Source: Penelope pileata
Taxonomy: Eukaryota; Chordata; Aves; Galliformes; Cracidae
NCBI GenBank assembly: GCA_013396635.1
Contig: WBMW01005074.1
Span: 1,602,953-1,666,952, forward strand
DNA: 64,000 nt
Direction: 5' to 3'
The notes under the pieces were generated by a model. That model ran no database searches. It was not told the origin of the DNA and worked only from the letters and a program-made list of their open reading frames with translations. Made by a program: the position numbers and the translations under genes. Of this stretch, positions 1-12,045 are shown piece by piece (the first letter of the stretch is position 1; the number at the start of each line of letters is the position of its first letter).

Positions 1-2413
1 GAAAAGTTTGTTAGCATATGCAAGCTTAGGAAAATATTTATTAATGCATGTACAAGACAGTGTTCCTGCTCCAGTTAGACGGTTGTAAACCTGCTTGCAA
101 ACAGGAAACTTTATGCTGTGTATATGGTGAGTTATCAGCAAAGGCATTGCACTTGCTATTAAAGGGAAGAATGTGAAAATGTAATCAAGCACTGCAAATA
201 TTAAAATATCTATAATGGATAGTCCTCATTCCACTATGCCGACATAAAACACAAGGAAAGCACCGAGAGATGCTTTACAAGATGAAAATGCAATTAGTAA
301 TTGACTAAGTCACTGACAAAATTAGTACTGACAAAGTCACTGCTTGCAGCCAGTACAAATAAATTCAGAGATCTAGTGACATTTGGAAAGTGATTCATGT
401 AATAGAGCCACAAGGATCTCCAGAAATCCAGTTTGAACAGACATATTGTGGTATCCCTACAGCAAAACTGCTGAGAGATTATCAAAACTTTTTGAAGGTT
501 TGAGATTTCTTCAAGGCACTCTGCACCTGGAAAAAGATTAAAGAATTTAGCTGCTTTAGCATTTGCCCCACAGAGTAATTACTGCATGAGGAGGGAAAAA
601 TAATGTGAAATGTAGAGAAATAAAAAGAAGATAAGGTACTATTGCCAGTTGAAAAGTCCATGCAGGGAACTGGTGCATGGTCATCAAGGAAAAGCCGGCC
701 AAGCTGTGATGTGCAATGCTGAATAACTCTGAGCTCACTACAAAGTATGTGCAATTGAGGGAGCACTCTGAGTGGCAAAAATGAAAAGCAGCCATCTTTG
801 GCACTGAGTATTGAGGGTACTGGCAAGTGGATGAGGAAAACACCTACCTTACCACATTCTGAGCATCAGCAAGTAAACAGAGATGGCTGAAGATGGCACC
901 TGAGATCAAAGTTGAAGTGAAGAGTGTCAGTGCTGCCAATGAGATACGGTAACATATGGGGTTTGTTAGTGGTGGTGTTCTCACTGACTCATACAGGGGT
1001 AAAAGAATGGAATTTGTCTCAAATCAGCGCCTCAAGCTCATCAACCTTTTTGGAAGAGTCAGGAAAGTAACTCCTTAGCAGAATCAAAGTCAAAACAGTG
1101 GTTATGTGTGATGCTGCGTGTGGGATGCCATTTCCGCGTTGTGATGCCCTGACCCCAGCAGCCTGGGTTCTGCAGTAGGTGCCCACAGTGAATTGCTAGT
1201 TACGTCTCTGAGTAATTTAAACTTGCCAGATTTTCCCTGACAGTATTCCCTGCCTCTTAGGAGTCACTTAGAAATTCGGATACTAATATGTGGCATAGGA
1301 TATTTTCTGGTCATGGTGCACCTGACTTGTGCCACCCATAGACAGTGGCACAGCCATTGTTCATGTAAATGTGTTGAAGACCCAGCTCTTCTCTACTGAA
1401 ATTACATCAGTCACGATGCTACTGAGGTGCCTCTTGAGATATCCTTTAAAAAGGGCAGCTAGTGGCTTTTATGTCATGTCATTCCAATTAACAGTGTTAA
1501 GAGTCAACCACATTGAAAAGGGATATTTGGTAATATATTTTGTGAGGACTCTGAACTGTGGTGCTTAGGATGCTCGTGCCACTGTACTGCTGCACGAGCC
1601 TGGGTGTTCCTATCTCAGCGAGCCTAGCTGCAGATGTGGCTGTCTGCCCAATTGCAGAAAGAGGGAAGCCATTGGAGCAAAAAATGATCATCAACCACAA
1701 GAGGTTGATGTATACATGACTGACACCTTGTATAAAAAAGTTTGCAACAAGAAATTGTGCAACTTTGCAAGAACATGAGGTCCCCAGCATGGTAGAGAGA
1801 ATAAGGCTAGCCATATACGGCCACTGTGTGGGCAGAAGCTGGAAGGAGCTGATATGCAAGTGGATCCATGCTGATGGACATGTGAGGAAGGGTAGGTGCA
1901 GGGGACGAGTCATGCTTATCTCTTAAAGTTGTCAAAATGAGCGAAAAGTCTGAGGTAACGTCATCTGAAAGCAGTTTGCTGAGAGCAGAAAATATTCTAA
2001 ACACTTGTAATGAAGCAACAGATTAAAATGCTAGCGAGATCATATTCTTGTCTTAATAACCCAGGTTAGCCAATACTTGATGAGCAGCTGTAAAACATGA
2101 CGAAATGAAGCCAAAAGGAAAAGATTATGAAATACACAGCATTTGTAGAAGGCCTTAGACCTTTTCACCTGAAGCTATGCTAATTACCTCATTCTTGTAA
2201 ACAGCTGTTTGAATTCTGAGGATTCAGTTGAATTGTTAGATGTTATTACTGCAATCGCCATGGACAGAGCAATAATGCTTCCAGGTAATGTGGTATCTGT
2301 AAGCTCATCTTTCCAGGCTGTGTATGAGTGGTTCCTTATGAAAATCATTTATTTAGCCTTTTGCTCTTAAAAGATTCGCTTTTTAAAGCCTGAGTTACTT
2401 TTTTCCCTCTCAG
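1..2413. other. Unique non-coding sequence, no gene seen
   Basis: I see no exon, repeat family or RNA gene here. Short minus-strand open frames (for example 482-826 and 1497-1913) have no domain or motif I recognise, and their lengths are ordinary for AT-rich DNA. The sequence is CpG-poor, like most of the window. Confidence 0.6.
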
Positions 2414-2606
2414 GACGCAGTATGTATTGGTTTCCAAAAGATGAAGTGCAGGCCAGAAAATGTTCCATATCATTTTGCTGATTTCACTTATAAGATGAGG
2501 GATACAACAGTCTTGAAAAGTGTGACGTGGATCCACCGGTGAAAGAGGGACAAGCCTTTCAGAGAATGCTTCCAAGAATTCTGAGTTTGACAGAGACATT
2601 TATTTG
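2414..2606 (+). other. Possible non-coding exon (splice-site pair only)
   Basis: A good polypyrimidine tract followed by AG (ttttttccctctcag, ending at 2413) precedes a 193-base interval that ends at a near-consensus donor (g|gtaagtaa, GT at 2607). One frame is open for about 43 codons and then hits TGA, and the other two close earlier, so it is not a complete internal coding exon. It could be an exon of a long non-coding RNA, or chance: such splice-site pairs recur often in 64 kb. No partner exon was identified. Confidence 0.15.
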
Positions 2607-2790
2607 GTAAGTAACCTGAAATCATGGAAGCTTCCCCCATCATCCTTCAAACTGGAAAGTGTGGGATTTGTGTTTGTACATGTTGTCAATCCTTTCGATT
2701 CCTGCAGCCAGCCTGCATATAGATCTATTCCCGTGACTTAATATTTCCAGAACTGAGATTTCATTTTGTACTACTTTGCTCCTCTAGAAA

Positions 2791-2817
2791 GGGGTGGCGG
2801 TGGGGAGGGAAGGGGGG
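2791..2817 (+). other. G-quadruplex candidate
   Basis: Four G-tracts of at least three bases (GGGG, GGGG, GGG, GGGGGG) are separated by loops of 7, 1 and 2 bases. This fits the usual G3+N1-7 rule. It lies about 125 bases before a long polypyrimidine tract. Folding is inferred from the pattern alone. Confidence 0.6.
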
Positions 2818-2940
2818 AAGGTTCTTCACTTCCTCACATAATGACCAGCACTTGCAAGTCTTTTTTCAGGCTGAAAGAAGCAGCCAGTGAGGCTGAGTTA
2901 GCCCCACTTATTTGTTGTTTCTCTCATTGAGCTATTTCGG

Positions 2941-3113
2941 CCTTTTTTTTTTTTTTTTTCTTCTCTCCTTCTCTCTTTTTCTCTTTTTTGGCCTTCTTCC
3001 TTTTCTATATTTCTTTGTCATTCTCGTCTTTCCCTGTCATTTCCTCTTCTTTCACCCCTTTTCCTTTGTTTTTCTGTTCTTTCTCCTTTACCCTTTTCTT
3101 TTTTATTGTGACT
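2941..3113 (+). repeat. Polypyrimidine (T/C) low-complexity block
   Basis: The block starts with a 17-base T run (2943-2959) and continues as irregular CT-rich sequence (cttctctccttctctc and similar) with only scattered purines to about 3113. The open frame across it (2912-3115) reads as a run of Phe, Leu and Ser because of this composition and is not a gene. Such blocks can come from degraded CT microsatellites. Confidence 0.9.
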
Positions 3114-3269
3114 AGAGAACTGCTTATCTGTTGTGTGTAATTTATTAAAGGCCATGTGCTAAAGAGTTACTGTAAAATTACATGAGTGTGGAAGAAAGTC
3201 ACGCTCACCGCAGTGACAAGTGATGAGGTGCAGATGAGCTCCAGTAGTAGCTCAGGTTTAGGATGTGAA

Positions 3270-3450
3270 GTCAGCAAGTCCTGGCAACTTTCTCACACTC
3301 CTTCCCTCTGAGGCACTGAATAAGTTAATTCTCTGCCTCAGTTTCTCTATCTGTAAAACTGTAAGACCGTGATGATAATTTGCTCCCCCCCCAAAGGGGT
3401 TGAGTGGATTAATTAGCTAGTATCTTTTGAAGATGAAAAGTATAGTGTAG
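3270..3450 (+). repeat. MIR-like SINE remnant
   Basis: The order of segments matches the MIR/CORE-SINE family. There is a weak aagttaattctctgcctcag part, then tttctctatctgtaaaact, then a gataat stretch, then ggggttgagtggattaatt, then an end resembling ttgaagatgaaaag. These correspond to the MIR parts normally read as cctcagtttcc...atctgtaaaa, the gaggattaaat segment and the following 3' part. It is heavily diverged, as expected for an ancient amniote element. Identification is from memory of the consensus. Confidence 0.65.
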
Positions 3451-5168
3451 ATGTAGCCCTGTTGAGAGTCTAGGACCAAACATTCATATTAATGAGTACT
3501 ATTTTAGAAGTTCAGCACGGCATGCAATAAAAATGTGTATTTATAGTGGTGCACTTAGTTAATATTCATGGCTTTGTTCTCTGCTCATAAGTTTGCAGCG
3601 AGAATATAAAGATGGGAGAGAAAGGGATTATTGCAGAACAGGGTGGAATGCACATTGTCAACTAATACAACAAGTCGTTTTGCCACTATAAAATCATCTT
3701 CAGACAGCTGCAAGGATTTTCGTGTACTGGTGCTGGAACAGGAGAAAAGGAGAAGATCTTGGTAGATCTGCTATAATAACAACCCGTTTTCCCTTCCAGG
3801 CAAAGCCATGGGGCTAGACCTTGCTTGTTGTGGTGTTTAGTCACCTTTGCACTTTATCTTACCTGCAAATCTCAGGCTGGGAATCAAATTGCAGCTCTCC
3901 TCAGCAGAGTAAGTCACTGTGATCCACCTTCTATTGTTGAGGAGTCATTGCTAAACCAAATGCAGGAGGAAAATTACCTGTCCTGGGGTGAAAAGCAGAG
4001 AGGCAGCACTGTCCTTCTGTCCCGGGAACACCACGGCGATGAGGCAGGAGAACCTCAATTTTTAGCTTTGGGAACCAAACCTGCCTTTTTGTGCTCACAC
4101 AGCAAAATTTCTTTGCCCGTGTGATATATGGTCAGAAACCATTATGACTTCTGTGCTTTCTCTTGAGTTAATATTTAATTCCTTCTTAAACATTAACCTT
4201 GGCTAGAGCTGCTTTTGTAAAAGAGGACTGCTGTGCTAATAACACTAATCGTTTCCTTTTGAAAAACTTGGGAACAATGTGGACCACTGTATGTGTCTGA
4301 AAAGTAAACTCTCTTTTAATGATATACGTTACTGTTTTGCAACACAAATATTTTTTTTTGCTGTTTCTTCTGATGTTTACAAGCTGTTCCTGCCCGAACT
4401 GCAATCCATGAATATTCTGTGGTGAACCCATCTCTTGAGACTACACCTTTGTTGTGAAGCAGAGCAGTAAAGCAAAGATCAATGTCCTTTTACTCTCACC
4501 AGTTCATGTGGTATTAAGTCAAGTGCAAGTCAAATATAAATATATTTGTAGCTATAACTACCAGACAAATGGCACTTGTCACAAACATTTCTCAACCACA
4601 GACATCAGGAAGAGAATCTTTTATGTATTTATTTATCTATAATTGTTATAAAGCACCAAAGGCTGTGTACTCAGCTGAATATGAACCATTTCTAAAGGGG
4701 TACATATGTGAATATGGTACCCTAGAGGTAAGAGCCTACCTGGACTAATCTGCCACATGGGAAAGGGTTTATTTAGGGCCTACAGCAGAGGCTGGAAAAA
4801 GAGGCGCTGCCTCCAGACACTCACACTGGCATAGCTCTGCAGGTGGAATTGGGATCATGGAAGTTTGGGTGCTGCCAGTAGGGCAAGGGACCCCCCGATG
4901 AGTGTGCAAGGCAGCCAGCAGCACACACCCCAGTGTGGAGGTTCTGGAGAATTCTAGGACTTTTCCTTTCAAAAAACAAAACAAAAAAAACCAAAACTGT
5001 GTATTAGCACCTTAACTCTTACAGTACTTCAGAGATCAGTTCTGAAACTGGTGCAATGAAAGTGAAACTCACACTGTGAAGGTGTTTCATACTGACTATG
5101 CTGTGGAGGAATGGTGTGCTGGGGGGGTGACATCCCTGCAACTTGGTCCTTGCCAAGGCTCACAGCCT
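3451..5168. other. Unique non-coding sequence
   Basis: There is no supported gene. The open frame at 3825-4124 overlaps a possible SINE remnant and has no recognisable domain. Short A-rich runs occur around 4974-4990. Confidence 0.55.
3874..3930 (-). repeat. Possible MIR-like SINE fragment
   Basis: The stretch reading gctgggaatcaaatt, followed by ctctcctcagc and then ctgtgatccacctt, resembles the reverse complement of the MIR 5' half (gctgggaatcgaacc...tctcctgag...ctatccac). It is short and diverged, so chance similarity is possible. Confidence 0.35.
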
Positions 5169-5197
5169 TGAAATTCACAACCGTGAAATTCACAACC
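5169..5197. repeat. Two-copy 15-bp tandem repeat
   Basis: tgaaattcacaacc occurs at 5169-5182 and again at 5184-5197, with one base between copies. This is a small tandem duplication with no evident function. Confidence 0.9.
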
Positions 5198-6439
5198 ACC
5201 CAGGCAGCTTTAGGGCAAAGCAGGAGAGCAGCAGATTTAATGATAATTTGGGTTTATGTAGCTGCGAGCAGGAGTGAAGTGGTTTGAACCAGTGTCCGTA
5301 GGACTCAGACCTGGCTATGGTAGCAGCAATGGGTGCTGCTGACAGCAGCTGGGTGCCGAGCCAGCGCTCAATGCTGTCATTCCCTGAGCCTGCTGTTGCC
5401 ACTACAGCACTCAACTGAGCATGGGTGGCAGCAGCATGGGACTGGAGATGTTAGAGACCGAAAAAGTCCTTACCGGGATGGGCAAAGATAAAGATGTCGT
5501 ATGATGACATGACAGAAATTTTTTATATGATTGCTCCGTGGGAATTTTTTGTTAAGGGAGGAGTGTACACTGGAGTCACCTGTCCTTGCTGAGTCCTGAC
5601 AAGAGGTGCTGAAACTCCACCAGGGCCTCCCATGAGAAGGTATTAAACCTGTATGCTTTAGGTTATCCCTTCTGATCATGAGCCTCTTCAGTGCTGCAGT
5701 CCCAGAGGCCTCACAGCTGCCCATGAATGTTCCCAGGAGAGAGGACCTTCTTCCCAAGTCAGCATCATGAGGCTCTCAGTGTGTGGAGGTGAGGCAGGAA
5801 TGGGTGATCTGGACGGTTGGTGGCAGAAATAAGAGGAGCTCTCTCAGGACAGCCATGGCTGGTGTAGCTCTCGTCTTCTTGCTCATGCTGTTCTGAGTGC
5901 AGTCAGTGTTCAGGTTTTCAGCCCTCTGCTGATGCAATTAACTTCTGTATACCTTTTCTGCAGGGCAGGAATTGTCCTAATTATTTTGTGGTTCTGGCAA
6001 AATCAATTTTGTTGCTATTCTCCCCACATTTGCATAGTAAGCCATGCTGACCAGTCAGCAACTCTGCAGAAAGCATCCCAGCAATGCTGCCCCTCCAGTT
6101 CTGCCAGTCTGGGGTGGCTGCCCAGTATAGCTTTTGAAATACACTGGCCCCACGGCACAACTCTTTGCTCCTCCTCATCACCCAGCAGACCTCGGAACAG
6201 AAGAGATCTGACAGCAGGGGACTTGTTCTGGAGTTTGGTGTGTACTGTTTGCCAGGATAGGAGGGAACAGAAAGCTGGGCCATTGTGTATTTCAAAAAAA
6301 AGGAGAAGAAAAGATTGAACCTTCCTTCTCTTAAAAGCCCTGAAGCTCAGGAGCTGCTTTCCTGTCTCCTCCTCCTTCCACCTTGTCAAAATTATACCTG
6401 TCCAACAAGCTCCTTCACTACCTGCCCTTTACTTCCTGG
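5198..6439. other. Unique non-coding sequence
   Basis: Three overlapping open frames on both strands between 5932 and 6389 show that this stretch is simply poor in stop codons. None has a domain I recognise. Confidence 0.55.
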
Positions 6440-6660
6440 AAAACAAAGACACAGAACTGGAAAGGAGCTCATGGGTTAATAAGTCTGAGCTCTCCTCCCT
6501 TGGCAAGCATGTTTCATTATCCCTTTCTTAAATTTATCAGATTTCTCCTAAAAGCTCAGTATGGTGCTGTATTTTGCTTATTTATTTATTTATTGGAGCT
6601 GGGACCCTACATCTTGTGATTAGTACCTCTCACGTGACTTGTAGCCTAAGAACCTTGTCC
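6440..6660 (-). repeat. Possible ancient CR1-like LINE remnant
   Basis: agaactggaaaggagctca followed by a diverged agtctgagctctcctccc stretch, then tcttaaatttatcagatttc, resembles the reverse-oriented 3' end of old amniote CR1 elements (agaactggaagggacctc...ttaaaaatctccaa). It contains a short TTTA repeat (6577-6596). Divergence is high, and the right boundary is a guess. Confidence 0.4.
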
Positions 6661-8282
6661 AGTTGTATGAAAGGCCTTTCAGCCTTTGTCAAGAGCTCTT
6701 TGTCTATGCCCAGCTGAACCTGGTGCCTAAGCACCCCTTGCTCCCTGTATGTTCCCCCGGGCTGGGCTGGCTTCCCTACCTGACCTAATTCCTTTATGGC
6801 TCACTCTGCTATCTCTGCATTTGTAGCTCTCTGCCCTGACAGGCTGCCACTCGATTCAGACTAACTTGGTGCTCAGGATAACAATGGGCACGTAGGAAGG
6901 TGTGGAGATGTCTTTGGTGAGGAGACTGACATAAAAGAGCTTCACAAAAGGAGCATTGTTCACAAAAGGAGGTTGTGAGGTACCTGGAACGTGGGAGGTG
7001 GCTTTACCTATTAGACACGGCTTGGGTGGGATGTGCAGAGCTAAAATGAGACCAAAAAAGGGGAAAGGAGCAGGAAACTGGAGTGCTCATAGAGGGACTG
7101 GTGGTGGAGGCTGTAGCTGGATGCAGCACTGAGCCTTGAGGAATAGAGGGCAGACTGTCATTTGTCAGGGAATGGTGAGAAACACCACAGAAGGGTGGTA
7201 CAGGCAGAGCAGTAGGGAAAGAGCTGGGTTTTGGCAGTTTAATTGGTGTGTTCTTGCTTTGAGAGGTACACCCCTGCTGTACAGCAAACTGTGTTTGTGT
7301 TATGGGACAGGTATGGGATGACTGTGCGCCATGCAATGCCGAAGTGTAAACTTCTCTCTCTTTGTATAAAAGCTCCAAGGATATCCCAAACACAAGACTC
7401 TGGATTTCAGATTTCTCTGTTTAGTCTGTGTGCTATAATTTAATCTAATATGACAAAATATTTGTAAGCACACACGTTTGTTTTGTCGTGTCTATGTTTT
7501 ACTTCTGATTTGAAACAGAATTAGTGTTTCATATGCATGTTCTCTCTTTAAAGAAAGAAAAAAATAAAAAGGGTCCTATCCAGTGCTGGCGAGATCGTTT
7601 GCTAATCTGCTGCGATCAAGTTTTATGACCTGGGATCACGCTAATCCCCAGTGGTCATGTAGTTGCTATAGTTTCACTGATAGAGTAAGGGTTGCACGCT
7701 GCGAGGCAATGCAGTTCTGCTTCCTGGCTGGGGTAATTCTGGATGTGGGCACGGGCCTGCTGCGGCCTCCCAGCCTGCTCTGTAAGTGGATGCGGTCACT
7801 TTGAACCAAGAGCACTCCTCTCCTGCTCATTCCTCTTGCTCTGCCTGCACCCTCCTTGAAGAGTTTTATTGTGGTTCTGGACTTCAAGTGACTTTGGAGT
7901 TTGAAGTTGTATGTTGGGGGGGAAAAAAGCCAAAAATGTTTGCACAGATTTTGTCTCCTGCTTCATAAAATCTTGTGTTGCTGTTGACTTGCAGATAAGT
8001 AATCTTCCTAGGACAAAGGTTGCAAAAAGCTTTATGGATTTGGTGGATGGACTCTGGGCGTAGGTATCGATAGCTTTGCACTGTTTTAAAGGCTCAGCTT
8101 TTGGCTTTTTCTTCCCAGTCAGCCTCCACATCCCTCAGTGTCAGCATGTGTTAGAAATGAAGACGGTTTTTACTTTATAAATCCCCAATGACTGTTAGAA
8201 GAGGGGATGATACCATACTAATTTGTTTGGGTCAAAAATCAGGGCAAGGCAAGATAAGCCCCACAGATAGAAATCTCCGATG
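6661..8282. other. Unique non-coding sequence
   Basis: No gene or repeat family is seen, apart from a direct repeat: ttcacaaaaggag at 6941-6953 and again at 6959-6971 (period 18). Open frames on both strands at 7004-7443 and 7583-8131 overlap one another and look like chance frames. Confidence 0.55.
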
Positions 8283-8360
8283 CTTTATCTTCTAACTGAG
8301 AGAGATGCTGTGAGTCTCTCCATTTTACACTCACAAAACGGAGAACTCCATCAAGAAGTG
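8283..8360 (-). repeat. Weak MIR-like fragment
   Basis: gctgtgagtctctccatttt followed by acactcacaaaacggagaa resembles, with gaps, the reverse-complement MIR core (ccctgtgaggta...ccattttacagatgaggaaactgag). The match is weak. Confidence 0.25.
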
Positions 8361-8530
8361 TAATATTGCTTACATAAATGCTGCCGTGGCTCTGCTCATG
8401 ACAGGCAGATGTTTATTAGAAACCCATACAACCTCTGGAGTTGGGTTTGTATTGCGTTGATTTCTTGATCCATTGCTGTAAATTGCACGTAAATTAAAAT
8501 TAATTGATTCAAATTGCACTGGGAAGATAA

Positions 8531-9022
8531 GTGTTATCGATTGGTGTGCAATTTCCTCGAGTGCCTTCACGCCCAGGAGGAAGGGCTGCAGAGTTTGGTG
8601 TGGACGAGGCGGGAGGGGATGCTGGGTGGAATGTTCGCACGTGCACGTTTCCATCTTGGCCCTCTCAAGGCCCTGTGGAGGGGGAGGCTGCAGCTGTGCC
8701 TCTCTCTGCTTTGCTCTGTGACCAGAAGATGTTGGCTCCAGAAATGTCAGCCTATGTCAAGCAGCTTTCAGCAGCTCTGAGATTGCTGATGATGTTAATC
8801 TGCTTTAAATACTTCTGCCTTTTCAGATTCTCAGCCCTTTGTCAATGGGATGGGACCTGCCTCCTTTTGAATTTGAGATGTGGAAATCTTCCTGCTCACC
8901 TGCCAAACGAGCTCTACCTTGAATGTAGCAAATGCAGTTTGATATCTGCAGCAGACTGTCTCCTCTCTGTGTATCTTATTCCTTCTCAACCTGGAGGCAA
9001 AATCCAAAATGTCACAAAATAG
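8531..9022 (+). other. Open frame of 163 codons over a small CpG cluster; no gene supported
   Basis: This is the longest open frame in the first 15 kb, but I recognise no domain, signal peptide or conserved motif. A second plus-strand frame (8514-8780) overlaps it. About eight CpG dinucleotides fall between 8538 and 8647, unusual for this CpG-poor window, and include an E-box palindrome gcacgtgc at 8637-8644. The local GC richness explains the low stop density. It could instead be a small regulatory element or a former CpG island. Confidence 0.15.
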
Positions 9023-10740
9023 GCAGCTGTTTCTTTCTAAAACACCTGTGAGTCAATTCCCAGTGGGCATGAAGATGAAGATAACCTGGAAGACTTGCAG
9101 GGACAGGCTCCATTCATCACCTAGCAGTTCCTTGCTAATCTGTTTTAACCCTCCCAGACACTTTTTTCATTGGTTTTACGAAACATTTCCAAGTTCTTGT
9201 CAGCCAGGAGGACTCAATTGCCCACTGGATGTGGGAGGAATCTGGGTTTCAGGAACATCTGATCTGAACCTTAAACTGATACGCATTGAATGTGTTTGTG
9301 AGCTTTGATTTTAGTGAATAATGACAGCAACTCTTATTTCTGTTGCTATGAAAGCAGCTACTGACACTGCACGTTGGACATTGGCAGTTCACAGGCTGAT
9401 GTTGTTGTATGTTGTCACCCCTGGTGATGTGGAGTTACCTGTCAGTAGCAACTATATGACACTAACTGTGAAATGGAGATAATTGCTGAATTATTTTGAA
9501 TATCTTGGGAAAGGCTCTATAATTGCCCAAGATGTGACAGAAGTATGTTATTTGTCTGAAACAAGAAAGGACTTTATGCAGACATCCCTCCAACCTGACT
9601 ACAGCACCTTTTCTACTACAGGTAAATGAAGGTGATGTACTGTTTGATGGAGAAGAAAATACTGCAGGTTGGGGTAGTCAGCATGAGCCCATGTGTAGCC
9701 TTAGAGGCAAAAGCCTGTTTGCAGAGGATTAATATTGTAATCCTTGTTCTTTTGTTTTAGTGTCTTGTAGCTGAGCTGTCTGCTGGAGAGAGTGAAAAGA
9801 ATTAAGTAAAAGAATGAAAAAGGCTGGATTGCTTAATCACGAAACACCAGGCTGATACAGGATGCTACTGTTCATTACATCTCCAGGCAGCATCAGGCTG
9901 AGAGTGAGGTAAGCTACAGTTTACTTCACTTTGTGAGGCTTGAAGGATTCCAGTTTATTGCTGTGTTATAGCCACAGAAAATTGTCTCACGTTGCTCCTG
10001 TTTCTCATATTTCTTTTCCCGATGTACGCATATTGTCAAATCCACCCAGATAATTACATAGCAGGGAAAAAAAGTCCATTTTGTATTTTTGCTTATATTT
10101 GAGGTTTGTGGAGGTGCACGTTTGCTCATGTTTTTCAATTATTTGCCTTGACCACAAAGGCAAGAGATGTATTTCTTTAGAAACAACCACCCCCATTCCC
10201 CAAATGAAAGCTGAGTGGCTCATCTCATCATTTGGATAGAAGGTTTTAAGAAACTCCTACAGTGACATGACAGTTACTAAAGCAGGGTAACCAAAATGAG
10301 ATTTCTGCTCAAGAGCACCTCTTTTTCAGTATGAAGGCCTGGACAAGTAACAATGGCAATGGCTTGTGAAAATGGCAAACTGTTTTAAAAGAATTCTTAC
10401 GTTAAATTAAGTTGAAACAGGAATATTTTTCAAACATTTTTTTAAATCTCACGTTGCATAATTACTGTCTCTGAATAGCTGTCGTGCACAAAAAATGAAC
10501 TAAAAGCTTTGTGGTTTGTTCCATTTGTCACTTAACTCTTTGTTAAACAGTCATTTGGTTTTTTAGGCCCTCCTGTAATTTGATGTCCTTCACTAATGCA
10601 TTCAGGAGGACATGTATAAACAGAGCAAGTGCATTATATGCCTACTCATTGTTTGTTTCTAAAGAGGCCTAATTTTTTCCTGATGTTTATTTTCTAAGTA
10701 AGAATTACTGTGCTCAACAGAGTAATTGTGCATGAAAGCA
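9023..10740. other. Unique AT-rich non-coding sequence
   Basis: No gene or repeat was identified. The frame at 9009-9308 has no recognisable family. Confidence 0.55.
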
Positions 10741-10776
10741 AAAAAATAATAATAATAATAATAAAAAATAAAAATC
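10741..10776 (+). repeat. (AAT)n microsatellite
   Basis: An A run leads into about seven AAT units and then A-rich sequence. This is a simple sequence repeat with likely length polymorphism. Confidence 0.9.
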
Positions 10777-11997
10777 TCATAAACAAGTAAAAGTGAAAAT
10801 TAGGACACAATTCCTCTAACTCTTCTGCCTTAGTGATAAACTCAAAGGTACATTCACGTTTTAACTTTTCTTAACAGCTTGTGTGTTTGGAGAATATGTA
10901 TAGTAAATCAGTTATTCAAATAAATAAGTTAAATGGCAGTGGTTTGGAGCTCTGCATTCCCTAAAGTTTTACAGTTTTGTAGTTCTATTTCATTTTCTTC
11001 AACACCAATGTCTTTAGAATGTATTGCATTGTGGCCTCACATTTTATAAAATAAGCCATGTATTTTAGCTCCTAACATATATGAACGTGTCATTCCAAAA
11101 TAAAATCCACTCATTTGCCACAGAAGGAGCTGAGTTAGAGAGATGTGTAATATCAATACATTGTGCTAAAGGAAATAGTAAAGGTGTACTATTTATTTAT
11201 TGTTGCATTACTATTTTAGAAAGGAGCATACATTATACCAAAGCCGCACTTGTCTGTAAAGAAGAAAGGCTTTTTTTTTTTTTTTTTTTTAAGGATTGAA
11301 GGCTTATCCATAAAATAGTAAGTAGTGTTTCCTACTACTTATGTTGCAGAAAAAATTGATTTATCCATGATCTAAGTGGTTTGGTGATTGAAAAACTTGG
11401 CAGATATATTGACTGAAAAAAACACCAACGTTTTAAAACACATAAATGATTGCTGTAGCTAACGTATCTTTCTTCTGTACATGGGAGCATGTACTACTTC
11501 TATTGTTCCACTAATGAAGACCTTTATGTAGGTTTTAATTTCCTAGATCAGTAAAAATTATATCAGAGTAGCTTGCCTGGTTGACAAGTGTGGTTCTTTT
11601 CTAATTGGTGATGATGATTTTTCCCTGAAAAATACTCTCATTATTCAATTCTGGGGACTGCTAAATGGAAGAGATGGAGACAGATATTTAAACTGTTTAA
11701 TGTATCTCTTCAGACTAAATACAGACTTGCAGAGAATACTGAATCTGACTGATATTCATATATAACCCATCAACCCTCCTCTACCACCTGCCCCAAGTTA
11801 GAAAGGATAAGTTGTCTTAGGGAAGGGCAATGGGGAAGCATGGAACATGAGGAGAGGCAAGAGTATAGTGCCTGAATATAAGTAACTTCCTGACACTACG
11901 TGTATTTGTCTTTAAAATAAATAAAATCATTGCATCACACAGCAGCACATAACAAGATATCCATCAAAATGAGTTATAACAAATAAAAGAAGTGTGT
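10777..11997. other. Unique AT-rich sequence with a T20 run
   Basis: A pure 20-base T run lies at 11271-11290. The short frame ending in it (11081-11299) ends in Phe codons because of that run and is not a gene. Confidence 0.6.
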
Positions 11998-12045
11998 AAT
12001 AAAAGCTAATCACAATGTACAAAGCACCTACTGTGTGGGAGAGTG
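11998..12045 (-). repeat. Possible MIR 3'-end fragment
   Basis: aataaaagctaatcacaatg followed by caaagcacctactgtgtg resembles the reverse complement of the MIR 3' end (aataatagctaacatttattgagcacctactatgtg). It is about 50 bases and diverged. Confidence 0.4.

Noticed and set aside
2912..3115. 67-codon frame rich in Phe and Leu, like a membrane protein
   Set aside because: It is a translation of a T/C-rich low-complexity block; the hydrophobic character comes only from base composition.
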